Positions 1 through 10,081 are shown, counted from the stretch's first letter. The stretch: 64,000 bases of DNA from DATIXJ01 sp963714795 (GCA_963714795.1 CAVQPS010000009.1:186001-250000), one strand, 5' to 3'. The notes: generated from the sequence alone by a model not told the origin. A program made the numbers and translations.

Positions 1-443
1 GGCGGACTATAATATTGCATTTGATGAGACAGATGAAACACAGAATCGAGGATTGTTGCAGCAATAATCCGATGACCATCGGAGACTTTACGGAAATAGT
101 TTTCGACAAACGTCAGGTGGTTCTGGAAATACGATTTGTCGTGCGGCGGCGAATCGACAATTTTGGAAAACGGGGAAAAATCGAAACTCCCCGTACCGGT
201 CGTCAAATCGGTATTATCCTTTTGAAAGTCTACCATGACCGCAAGAACATGCGTCGTTTCCGGAAGGGCAACCGCCGATTGCCGGATCAGCTTCGGTTCC
301 GGAGCGATCGTGAGCGGATGACTAAACGTCAGATGTTTTACTTGCTGTGCCGAAAGAAATGAGCAAGAAAAAAATGTTAGAAGCACGATGAGTCCCCGGA
401 AGGACACTGTCGATTTGGTAAAATGTAATGGCAGAAGATTCAT
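1..443 (-). CDS. Secreted M6-like metalloprotease, N-terminal part (partial)
   Basis: The minus strand stays open from an ATG at 443 to the left edge of the window (147 codons), so the gene is cut there. A hydrophobic stretch ending in FFSCSFLSAQQ is a signal peptide. The mature start has the pattern AVMVDFQKDNTDLTTGTGSF followed by NYFRKVSDGHRI and a final MQYYSP. This is the layout I associate with the N-terminal part of immune-inhibitor-A/M6-like secreted proteases of this phylum; the zinc motif would lie outside the window. It follows porV on the same strand after about 100 bp, so it may share the T9SS transcript. The coding frame is clear; the M6 assignment is from memory of the pattern and less certain. 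Confidence 0.6.
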   Translation of the reverse strand, partial: MNLLPLHFTKSTVSFRGLIVLLTFFSCSFLSAQQVKHLTFSHPLTIAPEPKLIRQSAVALPETTHVLAVMVDFQKDNTDLTTGTGSFDFSPFSKIVDSPPHDKSYFQNHLTFVENYFRKVSDGHRIIAATILDSVFHLSHQMQYYSP

Positions 444-486
444 TGATGGTAGATGTCAGGGGCGAGTATTATGAATAGACAGGTTC

Positions 487-525
487 AATATGTCGCGCAA
501 GAGATTGTTTCCTGCGCGACATATT
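487..525. repeat. Perfect 13-bp inverted repeat between porV and the M6-like gene
   Basis: Arms 487-499 (AATATGTCGCGCA) and 513-525 are exact reverse complements around a 13-nt loop. No T-run follows on either strand, so it is not a classic terminator. It may be an mRNA processing or stability hairpin that sets different levels for porV and the downstream gene. Confidence 0.6.
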
Positions 526-542
526 TACCAAACGGCAAACAT

Positions 543-1685
543 TTAATCTTGTTTTCCACCCCAAGCAATTGAGAGACTGAAGCGTAATGTTTCAGCGAGG
601 GGACTATCGCCATCGGCGGCAGAAAGATAACTAAAATCAAAACCGTATACATCGTACCGGATACCGGCGCCAAAGGTCATAAATTTTCTGTTGCCGTAAT
701 CAGGATCTTCATAGAAATAGCCGAGACGGATGGCAAACAGTCTCTGGCCATTTGTCGAATACCAGTATTCCATTCCGGCAGAAATATCAACTTTACGCAA
801 TCCGCCATCACCCCATGCGGTGATCAACGACTTGGGCAGAGGATCGGGAGGCTGTGCATCGCCAATCGCGTTACCCGCAGAATCCGTCGGTTGAGGATAA
901 TACCGCGTAAGCAAACGTGAAAAGTCAAGAATCAAAGTAACACTGTTAAATTCGGATTTTATAACCTGTCCTGCAAATGCAAGGCGTATATTCGTCGGTA
1001 ACGGGTCGGCCTGGTCCGCGTCGATATACGTCAGTTTCGGACCGAGATTGGAAAGATTGACGCCGATACTCAAACGATCATCCAAAAAACCGGTCGGTTT
1101 CCAGAGCGTTGCGATATCAAAACTCACACCGGATGCAATACCTTTACGATCCTGAGACTGAACATTAAAGTCCGCAAGAGAACTTCGGATATACCGAAGA
1201 TTGATTCCCAATCCAACATCATTGGACGCTTTTATAGCGTAACCGACGGTTGCAGCAACTTCATACGCTTTAAACGTACCGAGAATTTGAGGTCCGCCTT
1301 CTCCGGTGATATTAAATTCGCCAAGACTCAAATAGATAATACTTGCAGCCATCGTTCCGCCCCAATCGTCGATATGATTCTTGTATGAAAGAAATTCATA
1401 GAAGAGATCGGACAACTGAAACTGCGGCAGCCAATTGGAATGCGTGATACTGAGCTCTTGTCCGTTTTGAAACGCGAGACCGGCCGGATTCCAATATGCC
1501 GCTGCGCCGTCATCGGCAAGGGCTCCACCCGCTTCACCCATACCGTCGGCACGGGCATTGGGAGCAATAAGGAGGAACGGTACCGCCGACTGACCTTGAG
1601 CCGTCATTATATTCGGCATAATAACCCCGATCATGCCGAGCATAACTACAAATGAGAATATTCTCCATACGGTCGTTGAATTCAT
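543..1685 (-). CDS. porV: Type IX secretion outer-membrane protein PorV
   Basis: PorV (LptO) is an FadL-like outer-membrane beta-barrel that shuttles T9SS cargo to the PorU sortase complex. The protein has a signal peptide followed by FLLIAPNARADGMGEAGGAL and AAYWNPAGLAF, the family signature. Strand-rich barrel sequence continues to an aromatic C-terminus (FSLSIAWGG). About 380 residues is the usual length. I place the start at 1685 (MNSTTVW) because AAGGA lies 9 nt upstream; a longer reading to 1712 adds nine residues before the signal peptide. It sits about 120 bp downstream of porU on the same strand, the common porU-porV pairing. It fits the several cargo proteins with sorting domains further right. 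Confidence 0.9.
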   Translation of the reverse strand: MNSTTVWRIFSFVVMLGMIGVIMPNIMTAQGQSAVPFLLIAPNARADGMGEAGGALADDGAAAYWNPAGLAFQNGQELSITHSNWLPQFQLSDLFYEFLSYKNHIDDWGGTMAASIIYLSLGEFNITGEGGPQILGTFKAYEVAATVGYAIKASNDVGLGINLRYIRSSLADFNVQSQDRKGIASGVSFDIATLWKPTGFLDDRLSIGVNLSNLGPKLTYIDADQADPLPTNIRLAFAGQVIKSEFNSVTLILDFSRLLTRYYPQPTDSAGNAIGDAQPPDPLPKSLITAWGDGGLRKVDISAGMEYWYSTNGQRLFAIRLGYFYEDPDYGNRKFMTFGAGIRYDVYGFDFSYLSAADGDSPLAETLRFSLSIAWGGKQD

Positions 1686-1808
1686 AAAACTATTCCTTCT
1701 ATGAAAAAACATGAAATGATATTGTACGCATTTTCGGTTTCCAGGGGATTATAATGTACCATTTTTTGACGTTAAAAACAACCGGCACAACATAAGCCCT
1801 TTCACCAT

Positions 1809-4800
1809 TTATTTAATTATACTTAATTTTCCATAAACATCATCTGAAAAGCGGCCATCTTGCGTCCTGGCGGTCACTTTATATAAATACACACCGTTTG
1901 CAGGAATATCGCCGTCTTTATCCCGTCCATCCCATGGGATTTGCACAAATTGTGTTCCGATGTTCGTCTTTTTTATTGATTGAATAAGACGACCGGCCAC
2001 GGTATAAATTCTTACCTCCGCATCGAGCGCCGATATTTGATTATGTTCAAAAGCGAATACCGTTGTCGACGACATCGGATTGGGATAATTGTAAACATTT
2101 GTCATTTTCAACCCGACGCCGGTTACGACGTCAAATACCGTCTCTCCCGTCGACGAATTATCATACGTATCCCACGCACGCAAGCGAAGTTTATGCGATC
2201 CTTCGCTTAACGCACCGAGCGAATACTGCACCGTGCCCTGACGATATGTATCGGTTTTACTTTTGTAATAACTGCTGAGATCGGTACTTTCCGTTTGATT
2301 ATCGAGCCAGAATTCTATGCCGTGTCCGATGCCGGAAGTCGATGTATTAATACCGCTGGAATCGGATAAATCAGCGATGAGCAACGGTGAAGCACTCACA
2401 ATATCACCCGCCCGAAAACCGCGGTTACCGATGTACAGATGAACTTGCGGTCCGGTCACATCCTGAACCGCAGCGGTATCGGTTCCATTGATGACAATGT
2501 TGGTTGTATAGCCCGCCCCATCGGAAGTACTGTTCGAAAAATAGATTGCAATCCTACCATTGTCGCTGGAGTACGAAATATCCTTCGGCACGATGAAACT
2601 CGGATTCATCGCGCCGTTGACAATACTGGATTGACCGTGGAACAATGGGCTTCCGGATGCAACATAGGTGAACGATTGTTGTTCCGGTGGAAGAGGAAGA
2701 GTAGGATCCGTCAGTGTTACTCCATGATTTGCATCATACACCACAACTTCTGCCTGTCCGTTGAATTTGTTCCGTAATCCTGTAACTGTATCTCTCACGG
2801 TTGCGGAAATTGCAGTTTGTTCCAATGCCTTCAATTGAACGACCTGGCGATTGGGCACATGATTGATGCTGTCAATGGTGGCATAGAATTGCGGATACGC
2901 AAGCGTCAATGCAGGATCACCCAGGAGAAAATATTTTAGGTCGTTATCGGTCGTCCTCGACTGTTTGGTCCGATAAATCACATCACCAAGACGTTGCGGC
3001 AAAATTCTGCCGATACTGTCTGTCTGAAATAAATTACCGTACAGTGTCTCGTTTAAATTAAAATTATCGTAAGAATAAACCGGTCTCGTTGCAGAAAAAA
3101 CCGCTATCGCTCCCGCACTCTGCATATTCACCAGAAGCTCGCCGCCGCTCTGATTATTAATCTCATCGAAGTAGGAAAAATTACACGTAGCGGCAACATT
3201 GAAAAAATACTTTCCGGCATTATGCAGCAAAGGAAAATCGGATTCGACCGTAAATACATGCTCGTTCGTCCATAACGACGGATTGCCGTGACCGGTGAAA
3301 TTCAAAACCAAGGTACCTTGATTGATTTGATTGTCGATCGCTTCGTTCACCGCCGGTTTACGGCGACCGCCGGGACCTTCAATGGTTGGATAGGCATATT
3401 CATAAATCTTATTCTCACTGAACAACCCCGGCACGAGACCGGCAACGGCATCGGCTTGCTCGGTATGAATAAACCCATCATTGACACCCGGTGCCTGAGG
3501 CCCATCGTCGGCAACAAACGTGAAAAGCGTTTTCCACGAATCGGTTACCGGATGCGTTTCATATTCAATTATTTTATCGACAAGGACGTCCGCCTGTTGG
3601 AGCGTACGCGGAGTTAAGCGGCCGATGGAAAGATTAACTATATCCGCAGTATTAAATATGACAAATTCATCATCGCTTGCATACGTACTAATCGGAATGA
3701 ATGATTCGTCCGTTTCCCAGGGCGGTACCCATTCCGTTCCGGTAGCAATAATTCGCCGGTAATCGAAATCACCGTCCCCGAACAAGAGAACATATTGCGG
3801 CGCTTGTGCCCAGTTCGTATAAATATAACGAAGATAGTTCCGGATGGCAGCCGGCGAAAGCAATCCTCCGCCGAATTCGTTATAAATTTGATTAACGTCG
3901 ACAATCAGCGTCTTGAGTGGTCGGGGTCCGGACTGCTGGCGATATGTCTGTAAACGTTGAGCGGCGCTCATAAAATCACTATGCGTGATGATGATGTACG
4001 GTGCTTCCGCATCATTACCGTGCAAATTTTGATTGGCAACCGGCGTGATACTGGCGGGTGTTTTGAATCCGCCGGGGCCGACAAGGAACATTTCCCGCGG
4101 ACTTCCTGCCGTAAGCTGCACCTGAAAAGAACAGGTATCAGCAACCATTTGCGGATTGGCAATCATGACAACGCTGTCGAACCGTGAGACATCAAACACA
4201 AAAACCTGCCCGCCGCTGAATCCGTGCACATCGTATTCTGCAACAGCGGAAGTATCATAAGAAGAAAAACTGACGGCATCACCCTGCGCAGATAGAAAAC
4301 GTTTATACATCAGTTCGTACCAATCAATATAACCGATACCCAGCGCACTGGCCGGAAGAAAACGAAAACCGTAACTGGGACTGCGCGTCGGTAAACGATG
4401 GAAGTTGTTTCGGAACAACAGATGGTTGTACTATTTGATTGATGAACTGGGAAGAGGTATAATAATTCTCTCCGTCGGTATACGTACCGGGAATATTTAC
4501 ATTCAATAGAACCGTTGAATGTTCCATCACGCTGAAGGTTGAATACACACTATAATATTGATCTTGCGGTGCCTGTGCGCCGATATTGAAACGGTAATGA
4601 ATCGGTTGAGACACATCGAGCCCCGGCAGCGGTGACACATACGTTATCTGGTCGCCGGGATTAAACGCTTGTCCCAACCATTCTAACCCTGAACCGAGAA
4701 GATTTTCTCTGTCGTCTTCACGAAATACTTTGCCGATAGCGGTAGCGGGACGAAACGGCGAGGACTGTTGCAACGAAGCAACAGCGGTCATACTTTTCGC

Positions 4801-5883
4801 CGGCGAACCGCCGTATGTCAGCCAGTACATATTCGTCTCGGTATAATGATTAATGTAGTGCGAATAGGATTTTGAGGCGGAGTTGTATGACCATCCGCGT
4901 GTACCTTTTCCGTAAAACACAATATAATCCGACGCATCGAGTTGACCGGACGCGCCGCCGTCGAAAACATAAATTGCATTTTGAATCAAATCGTCAACGA
5001 ACGGATCCGTTACCGACGTTGGCGTCTCCAGGCCGCCGTTTCCGTAAATCTTTATTGTCTTCGGATCTGTCGATGGTGGAACTCCCGCATTCAACAGCAT
5101 CTGACCGGAGATTTTATATATTCCATCACTGCTGACCGGGATACGGAACCAAGCACCGGAACTTAAAACACTGTTTTGCACAGTTGCTTTCTTTGCAATC
5201 GATGAAACTTTTCCCGGTGAAGTCGAAAATTGATCGTTCACGGCAATGTGCATGGGTAAACTATTCGTGCGAACCGGTTCTGCAGGTCCAAACCCGACGC
5301 GAAAAACCATTCGTTTATATTTTCTGACAACATGAAGCACGGCATTATATTGATAAGGATGAATCATCACATCACCGAGAAATACACCCCGTGATTCGGC
5401 AACATTCGACAATGAAACAATCTTTTCCGGCAACATTCCGCTTGCAGCATACGCAGCGGCATTCGTCGAGTAAACCGCCATCGGTCCCATTTCATCTTTC
5501 CGAAAGAACGGAACGGGAGCAAGCCGTACATTTGCGCTATCGTCATAGTCGGCATGCAGAAGCTCGACGCTGTTTCCCTTCGTGCCGGGAAAACGCAGCA
5601 AGACCGATCGTTCCAAAACTTCCGGTGAACCGGAAGTTTGTTTGGACTCTGTCACTGCACCGTTAAATGAATATCGAATCATTGCCTGACCATTTACCAT
5701 TATTTTTTCTGCCGGTCGAAACGCAGGAATATATTCAACCACGATACCGGAAGCATCGGATTGAAGAATGTGAATATCCTTGTCCTGCCCCGCACGACAT
5801 GTGAGCAAAAACAGCGAACCGACCGACATGAATAGAAATGTCCGTTTCAAGAATGAATGTTTATATGTATGATTACCGATCAT
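1809..5883 (-). CDS. porU: Type IX secretion sortase PorU (peptidase C25), frameshifted
   Basis: PorU is the gingipain-family (C25) sortase that removes cargo sorting domains at the cell surface. The gene is read in two frames: 5883 to about 4370 (signal peptide and N-terminal domain, including GAWFRIPVSSDGIYKI), then about 4370 to 1809. The second part holds the C25 domain with LFGDGDFDYR, LVLNFTGHGNPSLWTNE (His) and FFNVAATCNFSYFD (Cys), then an FlgD-like C-terminal region with VYNYPNPMSSTTVF. The frames join inside a T-rich stretch at about 4363-4376, where removing one T gives a continuous protein of roughly 1,350 residues. Since porV is intact and cargo genes are present, a sequencing insertion is more likely than a true null. 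The promoter is at 6113-6141, and a long leader carries a terminator-like hairpin. Confidence 0.85.
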
Positions 5884-5897
5884 TCAGTTCCATGAAC

Positions 5898-5934
5898 AAA
5901 AAAACCGAATGTCGAAATACCATGACATTCGGTT
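5898..5934 (-). terminator. Terminator-like hairpin in the porU leader
   Basis: Arms 5904-5913 (ACCGAATGTC) and 5924-5933 form a perfect 10-bp stem with a 10-nt loop. Read on the minus strand the stem is followed by seven T residues. It lies between the porU promoter and start codon, so it could be an attenuator or the end of a short leader transcript. Confidence 0.6.
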
Positions 5935-5953
5935 GAGATTAAAATCATTCTCA

Positions 5954-6046
5954 TTACGTTTCGTCAAAGGTATCCGCCAGTCCAACGGCAAATTCCGCTG
6001 CCTTCACCAGACAGCTATAAACAGCACCAACAGCGGTAATGTTCAA
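5954..6046 (-). CDS. Possible 30-residue leader ORF upstream of porU
   Basis: An open frame from TTG (6046) to TAA (5954) in the porU 5' leader would encode MNITAVGAVY followed by SCLVKAAEFAVGLADTFDET. The amphipathic, codon-like composition is suggestive, but AAAGG directly abuts the TTG, so initiation is doubtful. It lies after the promoter and before the terminator-like hairpin. It could be a leader peptide, an independent small protein or chance. Confidence 0.25.
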   Translation of the reverse strand: MNITAVGAVYSCLVKAAEFAVGLADTFDET

Positions 6047-6112
6047 CCTTTAACAAAAAACGTATTGAGTCGCTCCTAATGAGTAAATAGTGTAAAAGCG
6101 TATTGTTCGAAC

Positions 6113-6141
6113 AATATAGAGAAAGTCAAAGTTATTGTCAA
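6113..6141 (-). promoter_or_regulatory. Sigma70-type promoter for porU
   Basis: On the minus strand, TTGACA (6141-6136) and TATATT (6118-6113) are separated by exactly 17 nt. The predicted start near 6105 gives a 5' leader of about 220 nt. Confidence 0.65.
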
Positions 6142-6149
6142 GATAATAG

Positions 6150-6178
6150 TTGATTCTGAACCAAAAAATTAGTAAATT
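6150..6178 (+). promoter_or_regulatory. Promoter for the GT5-gmhB operon
   Basis: TTGATT (6150-6155) and TAAATT (6173-6178) are 17 nt apart, just upstream of the GT5-like gene and back-to-back with the porU promoter. The 336-bp space 5884-6219 therefore holds a divergent promoter pair plus the porU leader. Confidence 0.5.
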
Positions 6179-6219
6179 TACTCCGTAGATTTATAAATTT
6201 CCCCCAATTTTGTAACGGC

Positions 6220-7080
6220 ATGCCAAAATCGATAGGCGTTCTCTTTGTTGCAACTGAAGCGGAACCCTTCATTAAGACGGGTTGTATCGGAGACCTTGCA
6301 GGGAGCATTCCAAAGAGCGTCAAAGCCCTCGGTCATGATATCCGGGTCATGTTACCGGGATACGGATTTCTGAACAGCCGGCGGTTTCAAATCCATAATC
6401 TCCTTCGCATGAAGGATATTGTCGTTCCGGTTGCAAACGATCCCGAACACGCCTACATCAAATCTTCTTATCTGAACAGTGAAAACCAAAAAGTGCTGGT
6501 GTATTTTCTCGCCAACGACAAATATTTCAGCAGAGAAGGACTGTACTTTCATCCGGAAACAAAGAAATACTTTTCCGATAATGATGAGCGATTTATCTTT
6601 TTTTGCCGCGGTGTTCTTGAAACGCTTAAGCGGTTGCGGTGGCAGCCGGATATCATTCATTGCAACGACTGGCAATGCGGTTTGATACCTGCCTATCTGA
6701 AAACGATTTATAAGAATGATCTTTTCTTTAAAAACGTCAAAACGGTTTTTACGGCATACAGTCTTGCATCCCATGCAACATTCTCGCGCAGTTCGTATGC
6801 CAAAACAGGACTACCCGCAGGTCTCCTGCCGGAAAACGGATCACAGACGGATCGTTTAAATTTTTTGCAGGCAGGATTGACATTCGCGGATTATGTCACA
6901 ACCTTCGGCAGCAAAGCGGAAAAAAACATCCGGCTGGAACCGGATATCGAACTCGAAAAAATTTTGCAGACACGAAAGAATACCATCGTCTCGATGAATT
7001 TTCAAAACGGCAACGGTCAGAACCACATCGCTCAACAACTTGTCGATATCTACCATGACCTCGCCAAGAGCAATGCATGA
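6220..7080 (+). CDS. Stand-alone starch-synthase-like (GT5) N-terminal domain protein
   Basis: The 286 residues match only the N-terminal half of glycogen/starch synthase: GVLFVATEAEPFIKTG at the start, GHDIRVMLPGYG, FFCRGVLETLKRLRWQPDII, then HCNDWQCGLIPAYL. The C-terminal GT1-type half of normal 470-490-residue synthases is absent. The ADP-glucose-binding KTGG is changed to KTGC. Such truncated proteins occur in Bacteroidota next to a DUF4270-type lipoprotein gene, as here, and their role is not established; a glycan-biosynthetic or regulatory function is possible but not shown. It overlaps gmhB by 4 bp (ATGA), so the two are translationally coupled. First gene of the run to about 13.7 kb. 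Confidence 0.75.
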   Translation: MPKSIGVLFVATEAEPFIKTGCIGDLAGSIPKSVKALGHDIRVMLPGYGFLNSRRFQIHNLLRMKDIVVPVANDPEHAYIKSSYLNSENQKVLVYFLANDKYFSREGLYFHPETKKYFSDNDERFIFFCRGVLETLKRLRWQPDIIHCNDWQCGLIPAYLKTIYKNDLFFKNVKTVFTAYSLASHATFSRSSYAKTGLPAGLLPENGSQTDRLNFLQAGLTFADYVTTFGSKAEKNIRLEPDIELEKILQTRKNTIVSMNFQNGNGQNHIAQQLVDIYHDLAKSNA

Positions 7081-7673
7081 GTCGTATCGGTGTTTTTCTC
7101 GATCGTGACGGCACGATCAATCAAGAAGTTGATTACCTCCGTTCCCCCGATGATCTTCGTTTGCTGGCAGGCGCTGCAGCAGGCATTCGTGAATTAAATC
7201 AGTGCGGTTGCCGCGTGTTCGTGATTACCAACCAGTCCGGCATTGCCCGCGGTTTATTGACGGAACAGCAACTCGATGCCATTCATCAGAAACTCCGTAC
7301 GGAACTCAAAGCAGAAAATGCGTATCTTGATGCAATCTATTATTGCCCGCACCACCCGGAAGGCAACCAGCCGTACCGGATGCTGTGCGATTGCCGAAAA
7401 CCGAATACCGGCATGATCGATCGTGCGGTCAAAGAATTTCAGGTCGACGCCAAACAATCGTTCGTCGTCGGCGACCGCCTGCTCGATATACAAACCGGCA
7501 AAAATGTCGGAGCGCAAACGATTCTGGTTCTGACCGGATATGGCAGGCAAGAACTGCAATACTGTCGCGATCAAAATGTCCAAATTGATTTCGTCGCTGA
7601 AAATTTATATGATGCAGTAGCACACATCAAAAATGTGATACACTGCGAACCACACAACACTCTGAGCAAATAA
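7077..7673 (+). CDS. gmhB: D-glycero-D-manno-heptose 1,7-bisphosphate 7-phosphatase
   Basis: This HAD-family phosphatase acts in ADP-heptose synthesis for LPS. Visible motifs in order are the nucleophile motif FLDRDGTINQEV (residues 7-18), ITNQSG (motif II), the zinc-loop region with CPHH and CDCRKPNTGM, and GDRLLDIQTG (acidic motif). Length (198 residues) is normal for GmhB. The start overlaps the preceding GT5-like gene by 4 bp, and the next gene begins 10 bp after the stop. The zinc loop separates it from histidinol-phosphate phosphatase fusions with some certainty; the exact anomer preference (alpha or beta) cannot be read. Confidence 0.88.
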   Translation: MSRIGVFLDRDGTINQEVDYLRSPDDLRLLAGAAAGIRELNQCGCRVFVITNQSGIARGLLTEQQLDAIHQKLRTELKAENAYLDAIYYCPHHPEGNQPYRMLCDCRKPNTGMIDRAVKEFQVDAKQSFVVGDRLLDIQTGKNVGAQTILVLTGYGRQELQYCRDQNVQIDFVAENLYDAVAHIKNVIHCEPHNTLSK

Positions 7674-7683
7674 TTTCGATTCA

Positions 7684-8829
7684 ATGAAACACGTATTGAC
7701 ATGTGCAGTCCTGTCGGTTTTCTTTCTCTTGATCATCACGAGTTGCAGTGACGATCCGAGTGATGTGGGAAAAGGAACGGTTTCTTCCAATGACGGATTA
7801 AAAGTTGATTCTGCCGTTGCGTATGCTAATCGAGATACCTCGTTTCTCTATGAAGTCATCGGCACCGGAAATTCGCTGGTCGGATACGATCAAGGAATTG
7901 AAGTCCGTACACTGATGCAATTTACCGGCTTTACGGCAATACCCACCACGGTTACGGTTGATTCCGCCGTCGTAACGTTTCCAATCGATTTCAAATTCCT
8001 GGATTCTATCGGAACGATCGGCTTCGAAGTCCATGAAATGTTAAACACCTGGAGTCAGAGCACGTTCAAGTGGGACAGCGTTTCGGTCGCCGGTGAATAC
8101 AATACGACTCCGTCGTCAACATTTCTCGGCAACATTGTTCCGGGCGACAGCACAATTCAATTTCACATCGATCAACTTGTCAGTAAATGGATACAAGCGG
8201 GAACCGACGCACCGGACGGTATGATGCTCATTCCCAGTTCTATTTCGTCATCTCTCGTTGTCGGTTCCTTGAATAATTTGTTGATTGAAACCCGGCCGCA
8301 CGTCGTCGTGTACTATCGCAACGGTGCCGATACGGATCAAACGTCGACCTTTTACACCGGACAACGAACATTCACCGCAAACAGTCCGCAACCGGTCATG
8401 GCAGGAAGATTGTTTGCGCAGTCCGGGATTGCATTTCGAACACACGTGCTCTTCGACTCGCTCAGAATTCCCTCCAAAGCAAGCATTAACCGCGCGATCC
8501 TCACCGTTTCTTTCGACGGATTGAATTCGGAAGTCAATCAATATACCCGGGATTCGTTGCTTGTCTCGCTGGAACGAAAAAATGTTTATCCCTTCGATTC
8601 GCTCGCGTACACAACGATTTGCACACCGACAACCAACGGAACGCAAAAAATTTATCAGGCAAACGTTACTCAGCTTGTCCAGGCATGGACTTCACGGGAA
8701 CCGAATTACGGTATTCTCCTTCGGACATTTGACGAAAATGCAAATGTGGAACGATTTGCATTATACGGGAGTTTATCACCGCAGGCACTGAGACCGAAAT
8801 TAGTCGTTACGTTTACGACATTCAAGTGA
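7684..8829 (+). CDS. DNRLRE/DUF4270-like outer-membrane lipoprotein
   Basis: The N-terminus is a lipoprotein signal with lipobox LLIITSC followed by SDDPSDVGKG. The mature 360 residues contain two beta-rich halves with the DNRLRE style: TVDSAVVTFPIDF, LNTWSQSTFKWDSV, IDQLVSKWIQAG and later INRAILTVSFDG, VTQLVQAWTSREPNYGILLR, PKLVVTF. DNRLRE domains occur in surface and secreted proteins. In related Bacteroidota a DUF4270 lipoprotein follows the GT5-like gene, so this is probably its equivalent. Only 3 bp separate it from the next gene, which encodes a beta-barrel, so the two products may act together in the envelope. No enzymatic motif is seen. Confidence 0.7.
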   Translation: MKHVLTCAVLSVFFLLIITSCSDDPSDVGKGTVSSNDGLKVDSAVAYANRDTSFLYEVIGTGNSLVGYDQGIEVRTLMQFTGFTAIPTTVTVDSAVVTFPIDFKFLDSIGTIGFEVHEMLNTWSQSTFKWDSVSVAGEYNTTPSSTFLGNIVPGDSTIQFHIDQLVSKWIQAGTDAPDGMMLIPSSISSSLVVGSLNNLLIETRPHVVVYYRNGADTDQTSTFYTGQRTFTANSPQPVMAGRLFAQSGIAFRTHVLFDSLRIPSKASINRAILTVSFDGLNSEVNQYTRDSLLVSLERKNVYPFDSLAYTTICTPTTNGTQKIYQANVTQLVQAWTSREPNYGILLRTFDENANVERFALYGSLSPQALRPKLVVTFTTFK

Positions 8830-8832
8830 GAT

Positions 8833-10074
8833 ATGATGAGAAATCCGATACACATATTGCCCTGGTTGATCGTTCTTCTAACGGTGTTCTTTTCGCCGAA
8901 AGGATTTGCAGATGACAGCGGCGGATCGGGATATTCGCGGTACGGCATCGGCGATTTGAGTTATTTTTTAACCAACCGTGCCGTCGGCATGGGTGGTGCC
9001 GGTTTTTCCGTACTGACGAACAATGAAATCGATGAAATGAATCCGGCAGCATGGGCGCGGATTTCCCGTACGAGGTTTTCCGCCAGCACATTGTATGAGG
9101 GGTTTTCGACTTCCGACAATTCTAAATCGGCATACTTGAGTCAGATGGATTTCAACGGAATAAGTATCGCCATTCCCGTGGCAACAGGATCAGGTGTTGT
9201 CGTCAGCGCGGGTTTTACCCCTTACAGCAGAGTCGATTATAACGTTATTACTCCCGTCGCCGAAAGCGATTATTCATATAATGTGCAGTATATCGGAAGC
9301 GGCGGTCTGTCACTTGCTTATCTTGGATCGTCATGGACGATCGATAATGAATTGAATGTCGGCGCCAAATTGAATTACTTTTTCGGAACGTTAAATTACG
9401 CTACAACGCAATCGTTCAACACGACGGCATATGCAAACGACGGCGTCATCCGGTCGACCGAGCTTCGGGGAATTGGTTTCTCCTTCGGAGCAATCTATAC
9501 CGGTTTGCGAAAAATTCTCCGGTTACCCGACGCTTCAACACTCAATCTCGGCGCTCTGTTTACGACCACATCATACCTGAACGAAACGGATGAACGCTTT
9601 TACGCATATAATTCTTCCGGCGCCCTCACAGGCGATACGGTAACGCTCCCCGTCACCAAAACAAAAATTCCATTCAGTGCCGGCGGCGGGCTTTCATTTT
9701 CCAACGACCGTTTTTTAATCGCCGCGGATATCTTTTACCAACACTGGAGTGAATTTCAGGATGTCAACGGCGCAACGATTCGGGACGATCACCGGTACAG
9801 TATCGGTGCGGAACTGACGCCGAAGCGCGTGGCATATCGTTTCGGTTTCTTCTATAACGAAACGTACTATCAGCTTCACGGCATCGACATCAATGAAACC
9901 GGTATTACCGCCGGTCTCGGTCTTCCTGTCATCGGGGATTCGAGACTGAATTTCGGAATGGAATATAGCTGGCGTGGAACGACCGACAATCAATTGCAAA
10001 GAGACAAAATAGTGCGTGTAACCATAACATTGACCGGCGGCGAAACGTGGTTCATTCGTCCCGAACAGGAATAA
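8833..10074 (+). CDS. FadL/PorV-like outer-membrane beta-barrel protein
   Basis: A signal peptide (LPWLIVLLTVFFSPKGFAD) is followed by SGYSRYGIGDLSYFLTNRAV, GMGGAGFSV and EMNPAAWARI, the start typical of the OMPP1/FadL-like barrels also seen in PorV. The remaining 330 residues alternate polar and aromatic residues in short strands. The C-terminus (VTITLTGGETWFIRPEQE) is not the usual terminal aromatic. Function is unknown; a channel or assembly partner for the preceding lipoprotein is only a guess from the 3-bp spacing. The start MMRN at 8833 has an alternative Met one codon later. Confidence 0.7.
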   Translation: MMRNPIHILPWLIVLLTVFFSPKGFADDSGGSGYSRYGIGDLSYFLTNRAVGMGGAGFSVLTNNEIDEMNPAAWARISRTRFSASTLYEGFSTSDNSKSAYLSQMDFNGISIAIPVATGSGVVVSAGFTPYSRVDYNVITPVAESDYSYNVQYIGSGGLSLAYLGSSWTIDNELNVGAKLNYFFGTLNYATTQSFNTTAYANDGVIRSTELRGIGFSFGAIYTGLRKILRLPDASTLNLGALFTTTSYLNETDERFYAYNSSGALTGDTVTLPVTKTKIPFSAGGGLSFSNDRFLIAADIFYQHWSEFQDVNGATIRDDHRYSIGAELTPKRVAYRFGFFYNETYYQLHGIDINETGITAGLGLPVIGDSRLNFGMEYSWRGTTDNQLQRDKIVRVTITLTGGETWFIRPEQE

Positions 10075-10081
10075 AAAAAGT

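Noticed and set aside
15..362. 115-codon plus-strand frame at the left edge
   Set aside because: It is antisense to a convincing secreted-protein frame with signal peptide; its own translation is Arg-rich without domain.
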